60,840 nucleotides of DNA from Paracoccaceae bacterium (GCA_014872875.1 WKFI01000007.1:240495-301334), one strand, 5' to 3'. Counted from the first letter of the stretch, positions 17,424 through 25,769 are shown. Notes: generated by a model from the letters alone, not told the origin. Numbers and translations are program-made.

Positions 17424-17447
17424 TCACATCCGCTGACACGGATGTGA
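17424..17447. promoter_or_regulatory. Perfect inverted repeat upstream of the bufferin operon
   Basis: TCACATCCG, spacer CTGACA, CGGATGTGA: two 9-base arms with no mismatch, 94 bp before bufA and 54 bp after the thrS terminator. There is no T-run on either side, so an operator is more likely than a terminator. The binding protein is unknown. Confidence 0.5.
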
Positions 17448-17540
17448 CCCACGGGCTCGTGAATTCAATCATCGCTAACTTGGTCCTAACTTGTTGGTAT
17501 CACCACGAAACAGCAAACCCCATCGCAAAGGATCTTACAG

Positions 17541-17846
17541 ATGTCGAACACCACCAAGACCCTCGCCGTTGCAGGCGCCGTTGCCGCCGCTCTGACTGCC
17601 TCGCTCTCCACCCCGGCTGCGGCCCAGGCGAAAGAGAAATGCTATGGCATCTCGCTGGCCGGTGAAAACGATTGCGCCGCGGGCCCCGGAACCACCTGCG
17701 CAGGCACCTCGACCGTGGACTATCAGGGTAACGCCTGGACGCTGGTTGACGCCGGCACATGCGCCGATATCGACCTGCCTGCGCTGGCAGACGGCACGGC
17801 GCGCAAAGGCTCGCTGGAGCCGCTGGAGCGTGACCTGCCGGCATAA
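17541..17846 (+). CDS. bufA: Bufferin-type metallophore precursor, DUF2282 family (BufA1-like)
   Basis: A 101-residue secreted precursor. Residues 1-30 form a signal peptide ending PAAAQA; the mature part has four cysteines (C34, C45, C53, C74) in the DUF2282 pattern [33 protein letters not shown]. Members of this family are modified on Cys by the neighbouring MNIO enzyme and its partner, and bind copper in the periplasm, giving protection from copper stress. It is the first gene of a four-gene operon (bufA, MNIO, DUF2063, DoxX). The gap before it holds a 9-bp inverted repeat; a CGAA element at 17506 recalls ECF -10 boxes, but no convincing -35 was found at the usual distance. Confidence 0.9.
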   Translation: MSNTTKTLAVAGAVAAALTASLSTPAAAQAKEKCYGISLAGENDCAAGPGTTCAGTSTVDYQGNAWTLVDAGTCADIDLPALADGTARKGSLEPLERDLPA

Positions 17847-17950
17847 GCCACAGCTTTCTGGACAGGGCAGAGTCCCCCTGCCCTGTCCCCCTTTTTCCTC
17901 GGTAACGAGTGCTTCGGTTACTCAGCACGCATCTTTCGACGAGGACAGCC

Positions 17951-18808
17951 ATGTTGGATCGTTCCCACAGCTTTGAAGATCTCCCGGCCGCGCCCGGTGT
18001 TGGTTACAAGCCGCAGCACTTCACCCAGCTGCTGGAGACGCCCGGTCCAGTGCAATGGCTCGAAATCCACGCGGAAAACTACATGGGCGATGGCGGCCGC
18101 CCCCTGGCGCAACTGCGCCACTTGTCTGAGCAATTCCCGATCTCGGTCCATGGCGTCGGCCTCTCCATTGGGGGTGAAGGCCCGCTGGACGCTGATCATC
18201 TGGCGCGTTTGCGTCACCTTGTCGGCTGGTTGAACCCGGCCAGCTTTTCCGAACATCTGGCGTGGTCCACGCATGACAGTCACTTTCTGAACGACCTGCT
18301 GCCGCTGCCCTATACTAACATCACGCTTCAACGGATCACCGACCATATCGACCAGCTGCAGGAGGTGATCGGCCGCCGGATGTTGCTGGAAAACCCTTCC
18401 TCGTACCTAGCCTTTTCCGAAAGCACCTGGTCCGAACCCGATTTCCTGCGTGAAGTCGCTTCGCGCACCGGCTGCGGTCTGCTTTTGGACGTGAACAACG
18501 TGTTTGTTTCGGCCACCAATCTCGACTTCTCCCCCCAAGGTTACATCGACGCCTTCCCTCTGGAGCATGTGGCCGAAATTCATCTGGGCGGTCATGACGA
18601 AGACCATGACGATCATGGAAAACCATTGCTGATCGACAGCCACGGGCGCGAAGTCGCGAACCCGGTCTGGGCGCTGTTGGACTACACTCTGAACCGCTCG
18701 GGCCCCAAACCGGTCCTGATCGAATGGGATACCGATGTGCCCGATTGGCCCATTCTGGCGGCCGAGGCTGATCGCGCCGCACAGGCGCTGGACCGGATCC
18801 CGGCATGA
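17951..18808 (+). CDS. bufB: MNIO-family (DUF692) peptide-modifying iron oxygenase, BufB-like
   Basis: The 285-residue TIM-barrel protein belongs to the multinuclear non-heme iron oxidases (DUF692). Family blocks seen are GVGYKPQHF, WLEIHAENYMG, ISVHGVGLSIGG, FSEHLAWSTHD, LLENPSSYLAF, LLLDVNNVFVSA, EIHLGGHDED and LIEWDTDVP, which supply the His/Glu/Asp/Asn iron ligands. In bufferin systems this enzyme oxidises cysteines of the precursor to heterocyclic copper ligands. The start at ATG 17951 (GAGGACAG upstream) is preferred to an in-frame start 42 bases earlier. It overlaps the next gene by ATGA, so BufB and BufC are likely made in equal amounts. Confidence 0.93.
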   Translation: MLDRSHSFEDLPAAPGVGYKPQHFTQLLETPGPVQWLEIHAENYMGDGGRPLAQLRHLSEQFPISVHGVGLSIGGEGPLDADHLARLRHLVGWLNPASFSEHLAWSTHDSHFLNDLLPLPYTNITLQRITDHIDQLQEVIGRRMLLENPSSYLAFSESTWSEPDFLREVASRTGCGLLLDVNNVFVSATNLDFSPQGYIDAFPLEHVAEIHLGGHDEDHDDHGKPLLIDSHGREVANPVWALLDYTLNRSGPKPVLIEWDTDVPDWPILAAEADRAAQALDRIPA

Positions 18809-19560
18809 GTGTCTTTCAGGATCTCTTCACCGCGGCCTTGATGGATCCCGTCCACGCGATCCCCGACGGGTTGACTGACGCGGAAAACCGCCCGGCGGGG
18901 CGTCGCTTCGACGTCTACCGCAACAACGTCGCCGTATCCTTGACCGAAGCACTACACACCGCTTTCCCGGTGATTGCCAAGCTTCTGGGCAAACAGAACA
19001 TGGATGGTCTTGCCGGGGTCTTTTTACGCAAACACCCGCCGTTATCCCCCTTGCTGATGTTCTATGGAGAAGCCTTTCCCGATTTCCTGGCCGGGATCGA
19101 GCAACTGAACCATATTGGTTACCTGGCCGACGTCGCCCGGTTGGAACTGGCCCTGCGCCACGCCTATCACGCCGCCGACGCGACCCCGATTAAAGCCGAA
19201 GCGCTGGCGCAGCTGGCGCCCGAAGATCTGATGACAACCACCGTCACGCTGGCCCCCGCCATGCAGGTTCTGACCTCGGACTGGCCGATCTTCGACATCT
19301 GGCAGTACAACACGCAGGACGGCGCCGACAAACCCCGCGCCCAGGCGCAGGATGTGCTTATCACACGCCCTGAATATGACCCTCTCCCCCAGCTCCTCCC
19401 ACCCGGAGGGGCCGCTTGGATCCAAGCCCTGCAAGCCGGTCAAACCATTGGCGAGGCGCATGACACCGCGCTGACCGCCAATCCCGACTTCGACCTTGGC
19501 GCTACTTTGGCCCTGCTTTTGCAGGGCGGCGCACTCACCACTCTGAACACGAAAGGATAA
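18805..19560 (+). CDS. bufC: DUF2063 partner protein of the MNIO enzyme, BufC-like
   Basis: A 251-residue protein whose N-terminal part (FQDLFTAALMDP, RFDVYRNNVAVSLTEALHTAFPV, LLMFYGEAFPDFLA) is the DUF2063 'putative DNA-binding' family, today best known as the partner that presents the precursor peptide to DUF692 enzymes. The C-terminal half is a smaller alpha/beta domain (QVLTSDWPIFDIWQ). It starts within the bufB stop codon (ATGA). Binding of bufA is inferred from family knowledge and gene order; direct DNA binding is doubtful. Confidence 0.9.
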   Translation: MSVFQDLFTAALMDPVHAIPDGLTDAENRPAGRRFDVYRNNVAVSLTEALHTAFPVIAKLLGKQNMDGLAGVFLRKHPPLSPLLMFYGEAFPDFLAGIEQLNHIGYLADVARLELALRHAYHAADATPIKAEALAQLAPEDLMTTTVTLAPAMQVLTSDWPIFDIWQYNTQDGADKPRAQAQDVLITRPEYDPLPQLLPPGGAAWIQALQAGQTIGEAHDTALTANPDFDLGATLALLLQGGALTTLNTKG

Positions 19561-19564
19561 GGTC

Positions 19565-20101
19565 ATGCACGCGGTACTTTCGCGCTACACATCCGCCCTC
19601 AATACATTGGACAAAACATCCGATTTCGTGGTGCCCACTCTGGCCCGCCTGACCTTTGTCGCTGTCCTTCTGTTCTATTATTGGAACTCGGCCACGCTGA
19701 AAATCGAAGGTTCGATCTTCTCACCCTCGGCCGGGGCCTTTGGCCAGATCTTCCCCAAGGCCGCCGAAGCGGTGTTGTGGGACGTGACCCAGATGAACAT
19801 CTTCCAACGTCTGATCATCTTTTTCGGCACTGTCGCTGAATTCGTCCTGCCCGCACTGATACTTGTGGGCCTGCTGACCCGTCTGGCGGCCCTTGGCATG
19901 ATTGGCTTCATCTGGGTTCAGACTATCGTCGATATCACTGGCCATGGCGTCAAACTGGGCAGCCTGTTCGACAACACCCTGACTCTGGTCGATCAGCGGG
20001 TCATGTGGACCTTCCTGATGCTGGTCATCGTCTTCAAAGGCGCCGGTGCGCTCTCCATTGACGCTCTGTTCCGCAAAAGGGCGGAACCTGTGACCGCCTG
20101 A
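19565..20101 (+). CDS. DoxX-family membrane protein of the bufferin operon
   Basis: A 178-residue membrane protein with four hydrophobic helices (about residues 25-45, 77-105, 108-125 and 143-160) and the DoxX-type pattern of a first helix followed by a short polar loop. DoxX proteins commonly close DUF2282/MNIO/DUF2063 operons (the position called bufD). The role is unsettled: a redox or quinone link and help in export have been considered for the family. It begins 4 bp after bufC and is followed by a terminator. Confidence 0.85.
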   Translation: MHAVLSRYTSALNTLDKTSDFVVPTLARLTFVAVLLFYYWNSATLKIEGSIFSPSAGAFGQIFPKAAEAVLWDVTQMNIFQRLIIFFGTVAEFVLPALILVGLLTRLAALGMIGFIWVQTIVDITGHGVKLGSLFDNTLTLVDQRVMWTFLMLVIVFKGAGALSIDALFRKRAEPVTA

Positions 20102-20122
20102 TTTCATTCAGCACCACTCACG

Positions 20123-20157
20123 AAACGGCGTCCCGCTTACCCCGAGGCGCCGTTTTT
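20123..20157 (+). terminator. Terminator after the bufferin operon
   Basis: AAACGGCG (20123-20130) and CGCCGTTT (20148-20155) with a 17-base loop, running into TTTTT. The AAA on the other side could also serve the convergent gene at 20168. Confidence 0.75.
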
Positions 20158-20167
20158 CCGTCAACAT

Positions 20168-20536
20168 TCAGAAATGCGTCTTTTCTTCATCCGGTTTGCC
20201 CGCGGCAATCGCCAGCAATCCGCCCACCGCCGCCATGCAGATCGGGAACATGGTGAAGACATTAAAGCCGAAACCGAAATACATTCCGGCCGCTGACAAC
20301 AGCAACAAAACGCCGCCCGGCAACGCCCGCGCCCGTGCCATTCCGCCGCCCGCCAAGGCAAAAATCGGCGAAAGGACCGCGGCCACGCGCACTTGATCGA
20401 CATGAGCGACCTGTTCCGCCACGCCTTCGATTTCGCCAAAATGTTCAATTGCTGCCGTGTATCCGTATCCGAAAAACCCGACGATCATCCCGATGATCCC
20501 AGCAATGATGCCCAGGACCAGGCTTGCGTTTCGCAT
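20168..20536 (-). CDS. Small hypothetical membrane protein
   Basis: A 122-residue protein with four hydrophobic segments (LVLGIIAGIIGMIVGFFGYGY, VAAVLSPIFALAGGGMA, GGVLLLLSAAGMYFGFGF, MFPICMAAVGGLLAIAA) and a charged tail. AGGAG precedes ATG 20536. No family is recognised. It sits downstream of the ArsC-like gene on the same strand with a 36-bp gap, so the two may be co-transcribed. Confidence 0.65.
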   Translation of the reverse strand: MRNASLVLGIIAGIIGMIVGFFGYGYTAAIEHFGEIEGVAEQVAHVDQVRVAAVLSPIFALAGGGMARARALPGGVLLLLSAAGMYFGFGFNVFTMFPICMAAVGGLLAIAAGKPDEEKTHF

Positions 20537-20572
20537 GTTTCAACTCCTGTGGCAGATCACATAGGCACGCGA

Positions 20573-20890
20573 TCAGGCCACGCCAAGAGATTGCCTGACG
20601 TCAGCCGTCCAACCCAGATACAGAACGCCTTCCGCCTCGATCAGCGGGCGCTTCATCAATGCTGGATGTGCCTGCAACAGCTCTAACGGCGCTTTTTCGC
20701 GCTCTTCTTCGGACAAGTTACGCCACGTCGTAGACCGCTTATTGACCAAATTTTCAGCAAATGATTCCAAGGCTGCTTTCAGAACATCTGTGGGCATTCC
20801 ATCTGAACGAACATCCACAAAATCCGCAGAGGGAATAGATTTCAACGCCTTACGGCACGTGTCACAGTTTTTCAGGCCATAAATCTTCAA
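20573..20890 (-). CDS. ArsC/Spx/YffB-family thioredoxin-fold protein
   Basis: A 105-residue thioredoxin-fold protein with the N-terminal redox motif CDTC (C9, C12), the conserved LVNKRSTTWRNL block and KRPLIEAEG with its cis-Pro arginine-proline turn. This is the arsenate reductase/YffB family; the short length and lack of ars neighbours favour a YffB-like thiol enzyme of unknown substrate over a true arsenate reductase. The start is TTG, with AAGGAG eight bases before it and no in-frame ATG nearby. Confidence 0.85.
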   Translation of the reverse strand: MKIYGLKNCDTCRKALKSIPSADFVDVRSDGMPTDVLKAALESFAENLVNKRSTTWRNLSEEEREKAPLELLQAHPALMKRPLIEAEGVLYLGWTADVRQSLGVA

Positions 20891-21131
20891 ATTTTCCGCT
20901 CCTTAACGGGTGAATCGGGCAGCGTAAATTCGACCATATGTCATATTCCGTTTACCCTGTTTCCCTTGCTTTTCCGCACTACCATGCAATCCTGCGCGCG
21001 GTGTAACTGGCTATCCGGCTTCCGCATAGCACAAATCGTCGGGGCCACTGGTTTCGGCCTGAGGATTGTAGTTACGCTAGAAGACTCCGAGCTAATCGGA
21101 GGGAACTGTAAGTGAGAAGGAGACACGGGAC

Positions 21132-21338
21132 ATGCCAAGCGGCACCGTGAAATGGTTCAACACCACCAAGGGGTACGGGTTCATCGCACCCGACGAAGGC
21201 GGCAAGGATGTGTTTGTACACATTTCTGCTGTGGAACGCTCGGGCCTGACTGGCCTGGCCGACAACCAGAAGATCGCATACGAGCTTCAGGAAGGCCGGG
21301 ACGGACGTCAGATGGCAGCTGAGTTGAAACTGCTCTGA
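21132..21338 (+). CDS. Cold-shock domain protein (CspA family)
   Basis: A 68-residue OB-fold protein with both RNA-binding motifs, KGYGFIAPD (RNP1) and DVFVHISAV (RNP2). These proteins melt RNA structure and act in cold adaptation or growth control. AAGGAG lies 9-14 bases upstream. The gene stands alone: 240 bp of non-coding leader space precede it, and a 3 prime stretch with several hairpins ends in a strong terminator at 21494-21524. Confidence 0.95.
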   Translation: MPSGTVKWFNTTKGYGFIAPDEGGKDVFVHISAVERSGLTGLADNQKIAYELQEGRDGRQMAAELKLL

Positions 21339-21398
21339 CCCGAATTTCCCACCGAATACACCTTTTCAACTTGCTTTTTCATCATCGAGGTTGATGGG

Positions 21399-21493
21399 CC
21401 TGTTTCGGTACGACATCGGGACAGGCGGACGCAAAGATCCGCCTTCCCGCTGTAGCGATCCCTCGCTCGTCTGAGCGCTAGACGCGCTTTTCA
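21399..21493 (+). ncRNA. Structured RNA between csp and its terminator (3 prime UTR or small RNA)
   Basis: Three consecutive predicted stems: CCTGTTTCG with CGGGACAGG (21399-21425, two GU pairs); AGGCGGA with TCCGCCT (21423-21444, perfect, loop of 8); AGCGC with GCGCT (21474-21488). The first two overlap by three bases and may be alternative folds. No ORF or other gene is seen. The region either forms a long 3 prime UTR of the csp mRNA or a separate small RNA sharing its terminator. No known RNA family was recognised. Confidence 0.4.
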
Positions 21494-21524
21494 GGGCCCA
21501 CCCCGATTGGGCCCCTTTTGTTTT
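21494..21524 (+). terminator. Rho-independent terminator downstream of csp
   Basis: GGGCCCA (21494-21500), loop of 7, TGGGCCC (21508-21514), then CTTTTGTTTT. It lies 155 bp past the csp stop. Confidence 0.9.
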
Positions 21525-21737
21525 GAGTTCCTAAAATTCGACGATGCCGTCCTGCTCCACGCGTAGCCCCGGTACAGTCTTGTGCATCACTTTCCCCTTC
21601 ATTTCAGGGGCTTACCAGATACGCCAGCTTCCTGTTACCAACTCCGGGATGAAAGCGTGCTTTTTGCCAGTTTTGCGCCTTGCGGCTCGCTTTGTCACTC
21701 GACGGCCATTCTAGAGCACGAATTTGGGCTTTACTAA

Positions 21738-22124
21738 GAGTCCACAGTTCTGTGGATAACTTAAAGATATTTCAATTTTTCAAACACACTCACCTCTGAG
21801 CTCTTGTGGAAAACCTGCGGAAAATCTGTGTATAGACGCCCAGCGCGTAACGACGACCAGCAACGGCTATTCCAGAGAGCGCGACGCACAAGCTCTTTTC
21901 TCAGCAGTGATTTCCCGACGCTATTTTGTCCACAGATCTTCACTGGCTAGTAATCCACACGTACTTTCATCCAAACAGCCAAAATAGAAGTGAAATATTG
22001 GCATGACGTGGAAATAGTGAAATAAGGAGAGCGAATTCACTCTTCTTTTCAGAAATAAAGTTGATATTTTCTAATAATTGAAGCGACGGAAAACCGCGAA
22101 ATCCTCGAAACAGGCTGTAGATAA
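21738..22124. other. AT-rich DnaA-box cluster: candidate origin of replication or DnaA-binding locus
   Basis: The 0.9-kb gap between csp and ptsP has no convincing gene. Two boxes match TTWTNCACA exactly (TGTGGATAA at 21751-21759 and TGTGGAAAA at 21805-21813, both minus orientation). Four more differ by one base: 21827-21835, 21926-21934 (TTGTCCACA), 21951-21959 (TAATCCACA) and 22116-22124 (TGTAGATAA). TCCACAG-TT-CTGTGGA (21741-21756) is a perfect inverted repeat containing the first box. A strongly AT-rich tract (about 21965-22085), with AGTGAAATA repeated at 21989 and 22016, could be the unwinding element. TTAA-N7-TCAA at 21761-21775 is one base from a CtrA box. GC skew and comparison across the family would settle it. 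Confidence 0.5.
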
Positions 22125-22243
22125 CTCACTGGATAACCTTGCTGTGCCGCAGATCAGCAATCCAAGCCCCGGCGGTTCAAACGCACCGAGTCTCGCCCAC
22201 AAAGCGTTAAAGAAAGACAAAACCAATCCAGAGGGGATCTGCG

Positions 22244-24487
22244 TCAATCTGCGTTCCGCAGATACTCCATTACCGACGCCCGAACCGATTGCTCACCCCG
22301 TTCGCGCGCGTCATGTATGACCTTCTTCACTTCATCCAGGTTGGACCGCCGAAGAAGCGACTTTACCGGCCCAATGGAGGCCGGACGCATGGACAGCGTC
22401 CGGATACCAATGGCCGCCAAGCACAGCGCCTCTATGGGCCGCCCAGCATCTTCGCCGCAGAAGCTCAGCGGTGTACCAGTACCGTTACAGCGTTCCACGA
22501 TCCGCTCGATGAAGCTCAAAAAGCTCACGTTCAGCGTGTCATAGCGCCGTCGCACCCGTTCGTTTTCCCGGTCCGCCGCGAAGAAGAACTGCTTCAGATC
22601 GTTACCGCCGATGGACAGGAACCCGACCTCTTCAAAGAACTTCTGTGGAGCATAAGCCAGCGAGGGTGTCTCCAGCATCGCCCCCACTTCCAACGTTTCA
22701 GGCAGCGGATGGCCCAGAATGCGTTCACGTTCGATGGTTTTTTCTACCTCGGCCTTGGCCGCGCGGTACTCGTCGAACTGGGCCACAAAGGGGAACATCA
22801 CCGTAAGCGGCCGGCCATTAGCGGCCCGCACCAGCGCCTGCAGCTGCATCCGCATCACGCCGGGCTTGTCCAGGCCCACCCGAATAGCGCGCCATCCCAG
22901 CGCAGGGTTCGGTTCATCCTGCGGATTCATGTAGGGCAGGACCTTGTCCGACCCGATATCCAGCGTCCGGAAAACGACCCGCTTGCCATGCGCCGCGTCC
23001 AGCACACGCGCATAAAGCGCCACCAGTTCCGATCGTTTCGGCATCTTGTTGCGCACGAGGAATTGCAGCTCGGTCCGGAACAGACCTACGCCTTCGGCGC
23101 CTGAACCGTCCAGCGACGGCAAGTCCGCCATGAGCCCGGCATTCATCACCAGATTGACCCGCTTTCCGTCCAAAGTGACGGCGGGTTTATCCCGGATCGA
23201 GGCATAGCGCTCCTGCGCCTTGGCCTGCATCGCGATCTTGTCACGAAACGCCTTGACCACAGTTTCATCAGGACGCAAATGCACCACGCCCTGATCGCCA
23301 TCGACCATGATGTGATCGCCGTTCAGCGCCTCGGTGGTGACCCGATCAGTATGCACCACCAGTGGAATCGCCAGCGCCCGCGCAACAATCGCCGCATGTG
23401 AGCCGACGGAACCTTCTTCCAGGACGATCCCCTTCAGCGATCGGCCATATTCCAGCAGATCACCCGGACCGATATTGCGGGCGATCAGAATCGGATCGGG
23501 GGGCAGCTCTGCCCCGCCCCCAGCGCTCTGACCGGTCAGGATGCGCAAAAGCCGGTTAGACAGGTCATCCAGATCCGCCAACCGTTCTCTCAGGTAGGCA
23601 TCTGCCACCTGGCTCATCCGGGCACGCGCCTGGGACTGCTCCTTCTCAACAGCGGCCTCTGCGCTCAACCCACGGGCGATATCCTCTTCCATGCGCCGCA
23701 TCCAACCTTTGGAATTGGCAAACATGCGATAGGCTTCAAGGACTTGCAGCTGTTCCTTGTCTCCGTTCTGGGACATCTCCAGCATCTTGTCGACGCCGAC
23801 GCGAAGCTCTTCTACAGCTTCATTCAACCGTTCCAGTTCACGCGCTGGGTCGTCGGCAATCGGGTTGGTGACGACAACACGCGGTTCGTGCAACCAGACA
23901 TGACCTTCGGCGGCACCCTCCTGCCCGGTGCCGCCCCGCAATAAAACAGATTGTTGGTGCAGAGGCGACAAGGCCGCGCCTTCGCCAACAAAGGCACCAA
24001 GCTCGGTCATCTCGGCAATGACCATGGCCACGACCTCAAGGCCGTAAACCTCGTCCGCGGAATATTTCCGTGCGTCCCGGGACTGCACCACCAGCACGCC
24101 AAGGGTTTCCCCGAGCCGTTGAATCGGAATACCCAGGAACGAGCTATACCGCTCCTCCCCGGTTTCCGGCATGTATCGGAACCCCTTGGCCGATGGCGCG
24201 TCGGGCGTGTTGACGACTTTCTTGTACTTGGCGACGCGTCCAACCAGCCCTTCGCCCAGGCGCATCCGCGTCTGGTGTACGGATTCCGGGGCCAACCCTT
24301 CGGTCGCACATAGTTCCAGCGTGTCTTCGTCCCGGAACAAATAGACCGAGCACACCTCGGCTACCATGCTGTCGGCGATCAGATGGGTAATCCGGTTCAG
24401 CCGCTCCTGACCGGCTTCTTCGCCGGCCATGGTCTCGCGCAGCCGCCGCAGCAGCTTGCGGCTTTCGGTTTCGGTGCTGTCCACCAT
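22244..24487 (-). CDS. ptsP: Phosphoenolpyruvate--protein phosphotransferase PtsP (EI-Ntr)
   Basis: A 747-residue enzyme I of the nitrogen phosphotransferase system. An N-terminal GAF domain (about 25-165; VCSVYLFRDEDTLELCATEGL) precedes a helical linker, the phosphohistidine domain with H364 in GSVGSHAAIVARAL, and the PEP-binding barrel with GVGLFRTELQFL, MFPFVAQFDEY, GAMLETPSLAY, SIGGNDLKQFFFAADREN and the active cysteine region SFCGEDAGRP. It takes phosphate from PEP and passes it to NPr and EIIA-Ntr, a signalling rather than sugar-transport chain. ATG 24487 follows lysC by 43 bp on the same strand, an order often kept in alphaproteobacteria, so the two may be co-transcribed. Confidence 0.96.
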   Translation of the reverse strand: MVDSTETESRKLLRRLRETMAGEEAGQERLNRITHLIADSMVAEVCSVYLFRDEDTLELCATEGLAPESVHQTRMRLGEGLVGRVAKYKKVVNTPDAPSAKGFRYMPETGEERYSSFLGIPIQRLGETLGVLVVQSRDARKYSADEVYGLEVVAMVIAEMTELGAFVGEGAALSPLHQQSVLLRGGTGQEGAAEGHVWLHEPRVVVTNPIADDPARELERLNEAVEELRVGVDKMLEMSQNGDKEQLQVLEAYRMFANSKGWMRRMEEDIARGLSAEAAVEKEQSQARARMSQVADAYLRERLADLDDLSNRLLRILTGQSAGGGAELPPDPILIARNIGPGDLLEYGRSLKGIVLEEGSVGSHAAIVARALAIPLVVHTDRVTTEALNGDHIMVDGDQGVVHLRPDETVVKAFRDKIAMQAKAQERYASIRDKPAVTLDGKRVNLVMNAGLMADLPSLDGSGAEGVGLFRTELQFLVRNKMPKRSELVALYARVLDAAHGKRVVFRTLDIGSDKVLPYMNPQDEPNPALGWRAIRVGLDKPGVMRMQLQALVRAANGRPLTVMFPFVAQFDEYRAAKAEVEKTIERERILGHPLPETLEVGAMLETPSLAYAPQKFFEEVGFLSIGGNDLKQFFFAADRENERVRRRYDTLNVSFLSFIERIVERCNGTGTPLSFCGEDAGRPIEALCLAAIGIRTLSMRPASIGPVKSLLRRSNLDEVKKVIHDARERGEQSVRASVMEYLRNAD

Positions 24488-24530
24488 GGATCCCTGTTCA
24501 CGTTTGGGTGTTCAGACGACCCAAGTGAGT

Positions 24531-25769
24531 TCAGGCCGCCTTGTCCAGTTCAAACGCATCATGCAGTGCCTGAACCGCAAGTTCCATGTATTTCCGGTCG
24601 ATCAGGACGGAAATTTTGATCTCGGAGGTTGTAATGACCTTAATGTTGATCCCCTCATCCGAGAGCACCTTGAACATCTTGGCCGCAACACCAGACTGAG
24701 ACCGCATTCCAATGCCGACTACCGACACCTTGGCGACATTGGTGTCAGCGTCCAGCTCGGCATAGTTCAGATCGCCTTGTTCCTTGATCTCCAGCAGGGC
24801 CTTTTCGGCACGTGCCACCTGATCTGTCGGGCAGGAGAAGGTCATGTCCGTGCGGCCTTCTTCCGAGATGTTCTGAACAATCATATCCACGTTCACCCCC
24901 GCTTCCGACAAGGCGGTAAAGATGATCGCAGCGATACCGGGACGGTCCGCAACCGAAATCAGGGTCACCTGGGCTTCGTCACGGGAATAGGCCACACCGG
25001 CCACAATATTGGATTCCATGATTTCCTCCTCGTCGCAGACCAGAGTTCCGGCCTCGTCCGATTGTTCCTCAAAGCTCGACAACACACGCAGTTTCACCTT
25101 ATAGCGCATTGCCAATTCGACCGAGCGGGTTTGCAGAACCTTGGCCCCCAGCGAGGCCAGTTCCAACATCTCTTCGAACGCGATCTTGTCCAGTTTGCGG
25201 GCGCGATCACAGATCCGCGGGTCGGTGGTATAGACGCCATCAACGTCTGTATAAATATCACAGCGCTCGGCCTCGAAGGCCGCGGCAAAGGCCACCGCTG
25301 TGGTATCCGAACCGCCCCGACCCAGCGTGGTGATCCGGCCTTCGGGGCTGATGCCCTGGAAGCCCGCTACGACAGCAACCTTCATGCCTTCATCGAACTT
25401 CTGGTTGATGTTGCCGGTCGGGATTTCTTCGATCCGGGCCTGGCTGTGCGCCGAGGTGGTCATCAGCGGGACCTGCCACCCCTGCCAGCTGCGCGCCGGC
25501 ACGTCCATTTCCTGCAGCGTCAGAGCCATCAGACCAGCGGTGACGTTTTCGCCCGAGCTGACAACCGCATCATATTCACGCGCATCATAGAGGGGCGATG
25601 TTTCGTTGACCCAGCCCACCAACTCATTGGTCTTGCCGGACATGGCCGAAACAATGACAATAACGTTGTAGCCCTTGGCCACTTCGACGCCGACACGTTT
25701 GGCAGCGCGGCGGATGCGGTCCAGGTTCGCGACGGAAGTTCCGCCAAATTTCATCACGAGGGTGGGCAT
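24531..25769 (-). CDS. lysC: Aspartate kinase
   Basis: A 412-residue monofunctional aspartokinase, the first step of Lys/Thr/Met synthesis (ATP + aspartate to aspartyl phosphate). The kinase domain starts at once with VMKFGGTSVANLDRI and carries SGENVTAGLMA, TTLGRGGSDTTAVAFA and DVDGVYTTDPRI; two ACT domains follow (about 265-410, with ISVADRPGIAAIIF and VSVVGIGMRSQSGVAAKMF), which allow feedback inhibition by Lys/Thr. ATG 25769 is chosen because the kinase fold begins there; an open frame further upstream is arginine-rich and overlaps the divergent gene. No amino-acid riboswitch was recognised in the 195-bp upstream gap. Confidence 0.96.
   Translation of the reverse strand: MPTLVMKFGGTSVANLDRIRRAAKRVGVEVAKGYNVIVIVSAMSGKTNELVGWVNETSPLYDAREYDAVVSSGENVTAGLMALTLQEMDVPARSWQGWQVPLMTTSAHSQARIEEIPTGNINQKFDEGMKVAVVAGFQGISPEGRITTLGRGGSDTTAVAFAAAFEAERCDIYTDVDGVYTTDPRICDRARKLDKIAFEEMLELASLGAKVLQTRSVELAMRYKVKLRVLSSFEEQSDEAGTLVCDEEEIMESNIVAGVAYSRDEAQVTLISVADRPGIAAIIFTALSEAGVNVDMIVQNISEEGRTDMTFSCPTDQVARAEKALLEIKEQGDLNYAELDADTNVAKVSVVGIGMRSQSGVAAKMFKVLSDEGINIKVITTSEIKISVLIDRKYMELAVQALHDAFELDKAA

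Noticed and set aside
17487-17509. Possible ECF (SigF-like) promoter before bufA: CTAAC ... CGAA
   Set aside because: The spacing from TAAC to CGAA is 15 bases, shorter than expected, and the -35 is incomplete; not reported as a feature.
21761-22320. Two short open frames (21761-21943 minus, 22078-22320 plus) in the csp-ptsP gap
   Set aside because: Low-complexity, no ribosome-binding sites, no recognisable product; one overlaps the ptsP end. DnaA boxes explain the region better.
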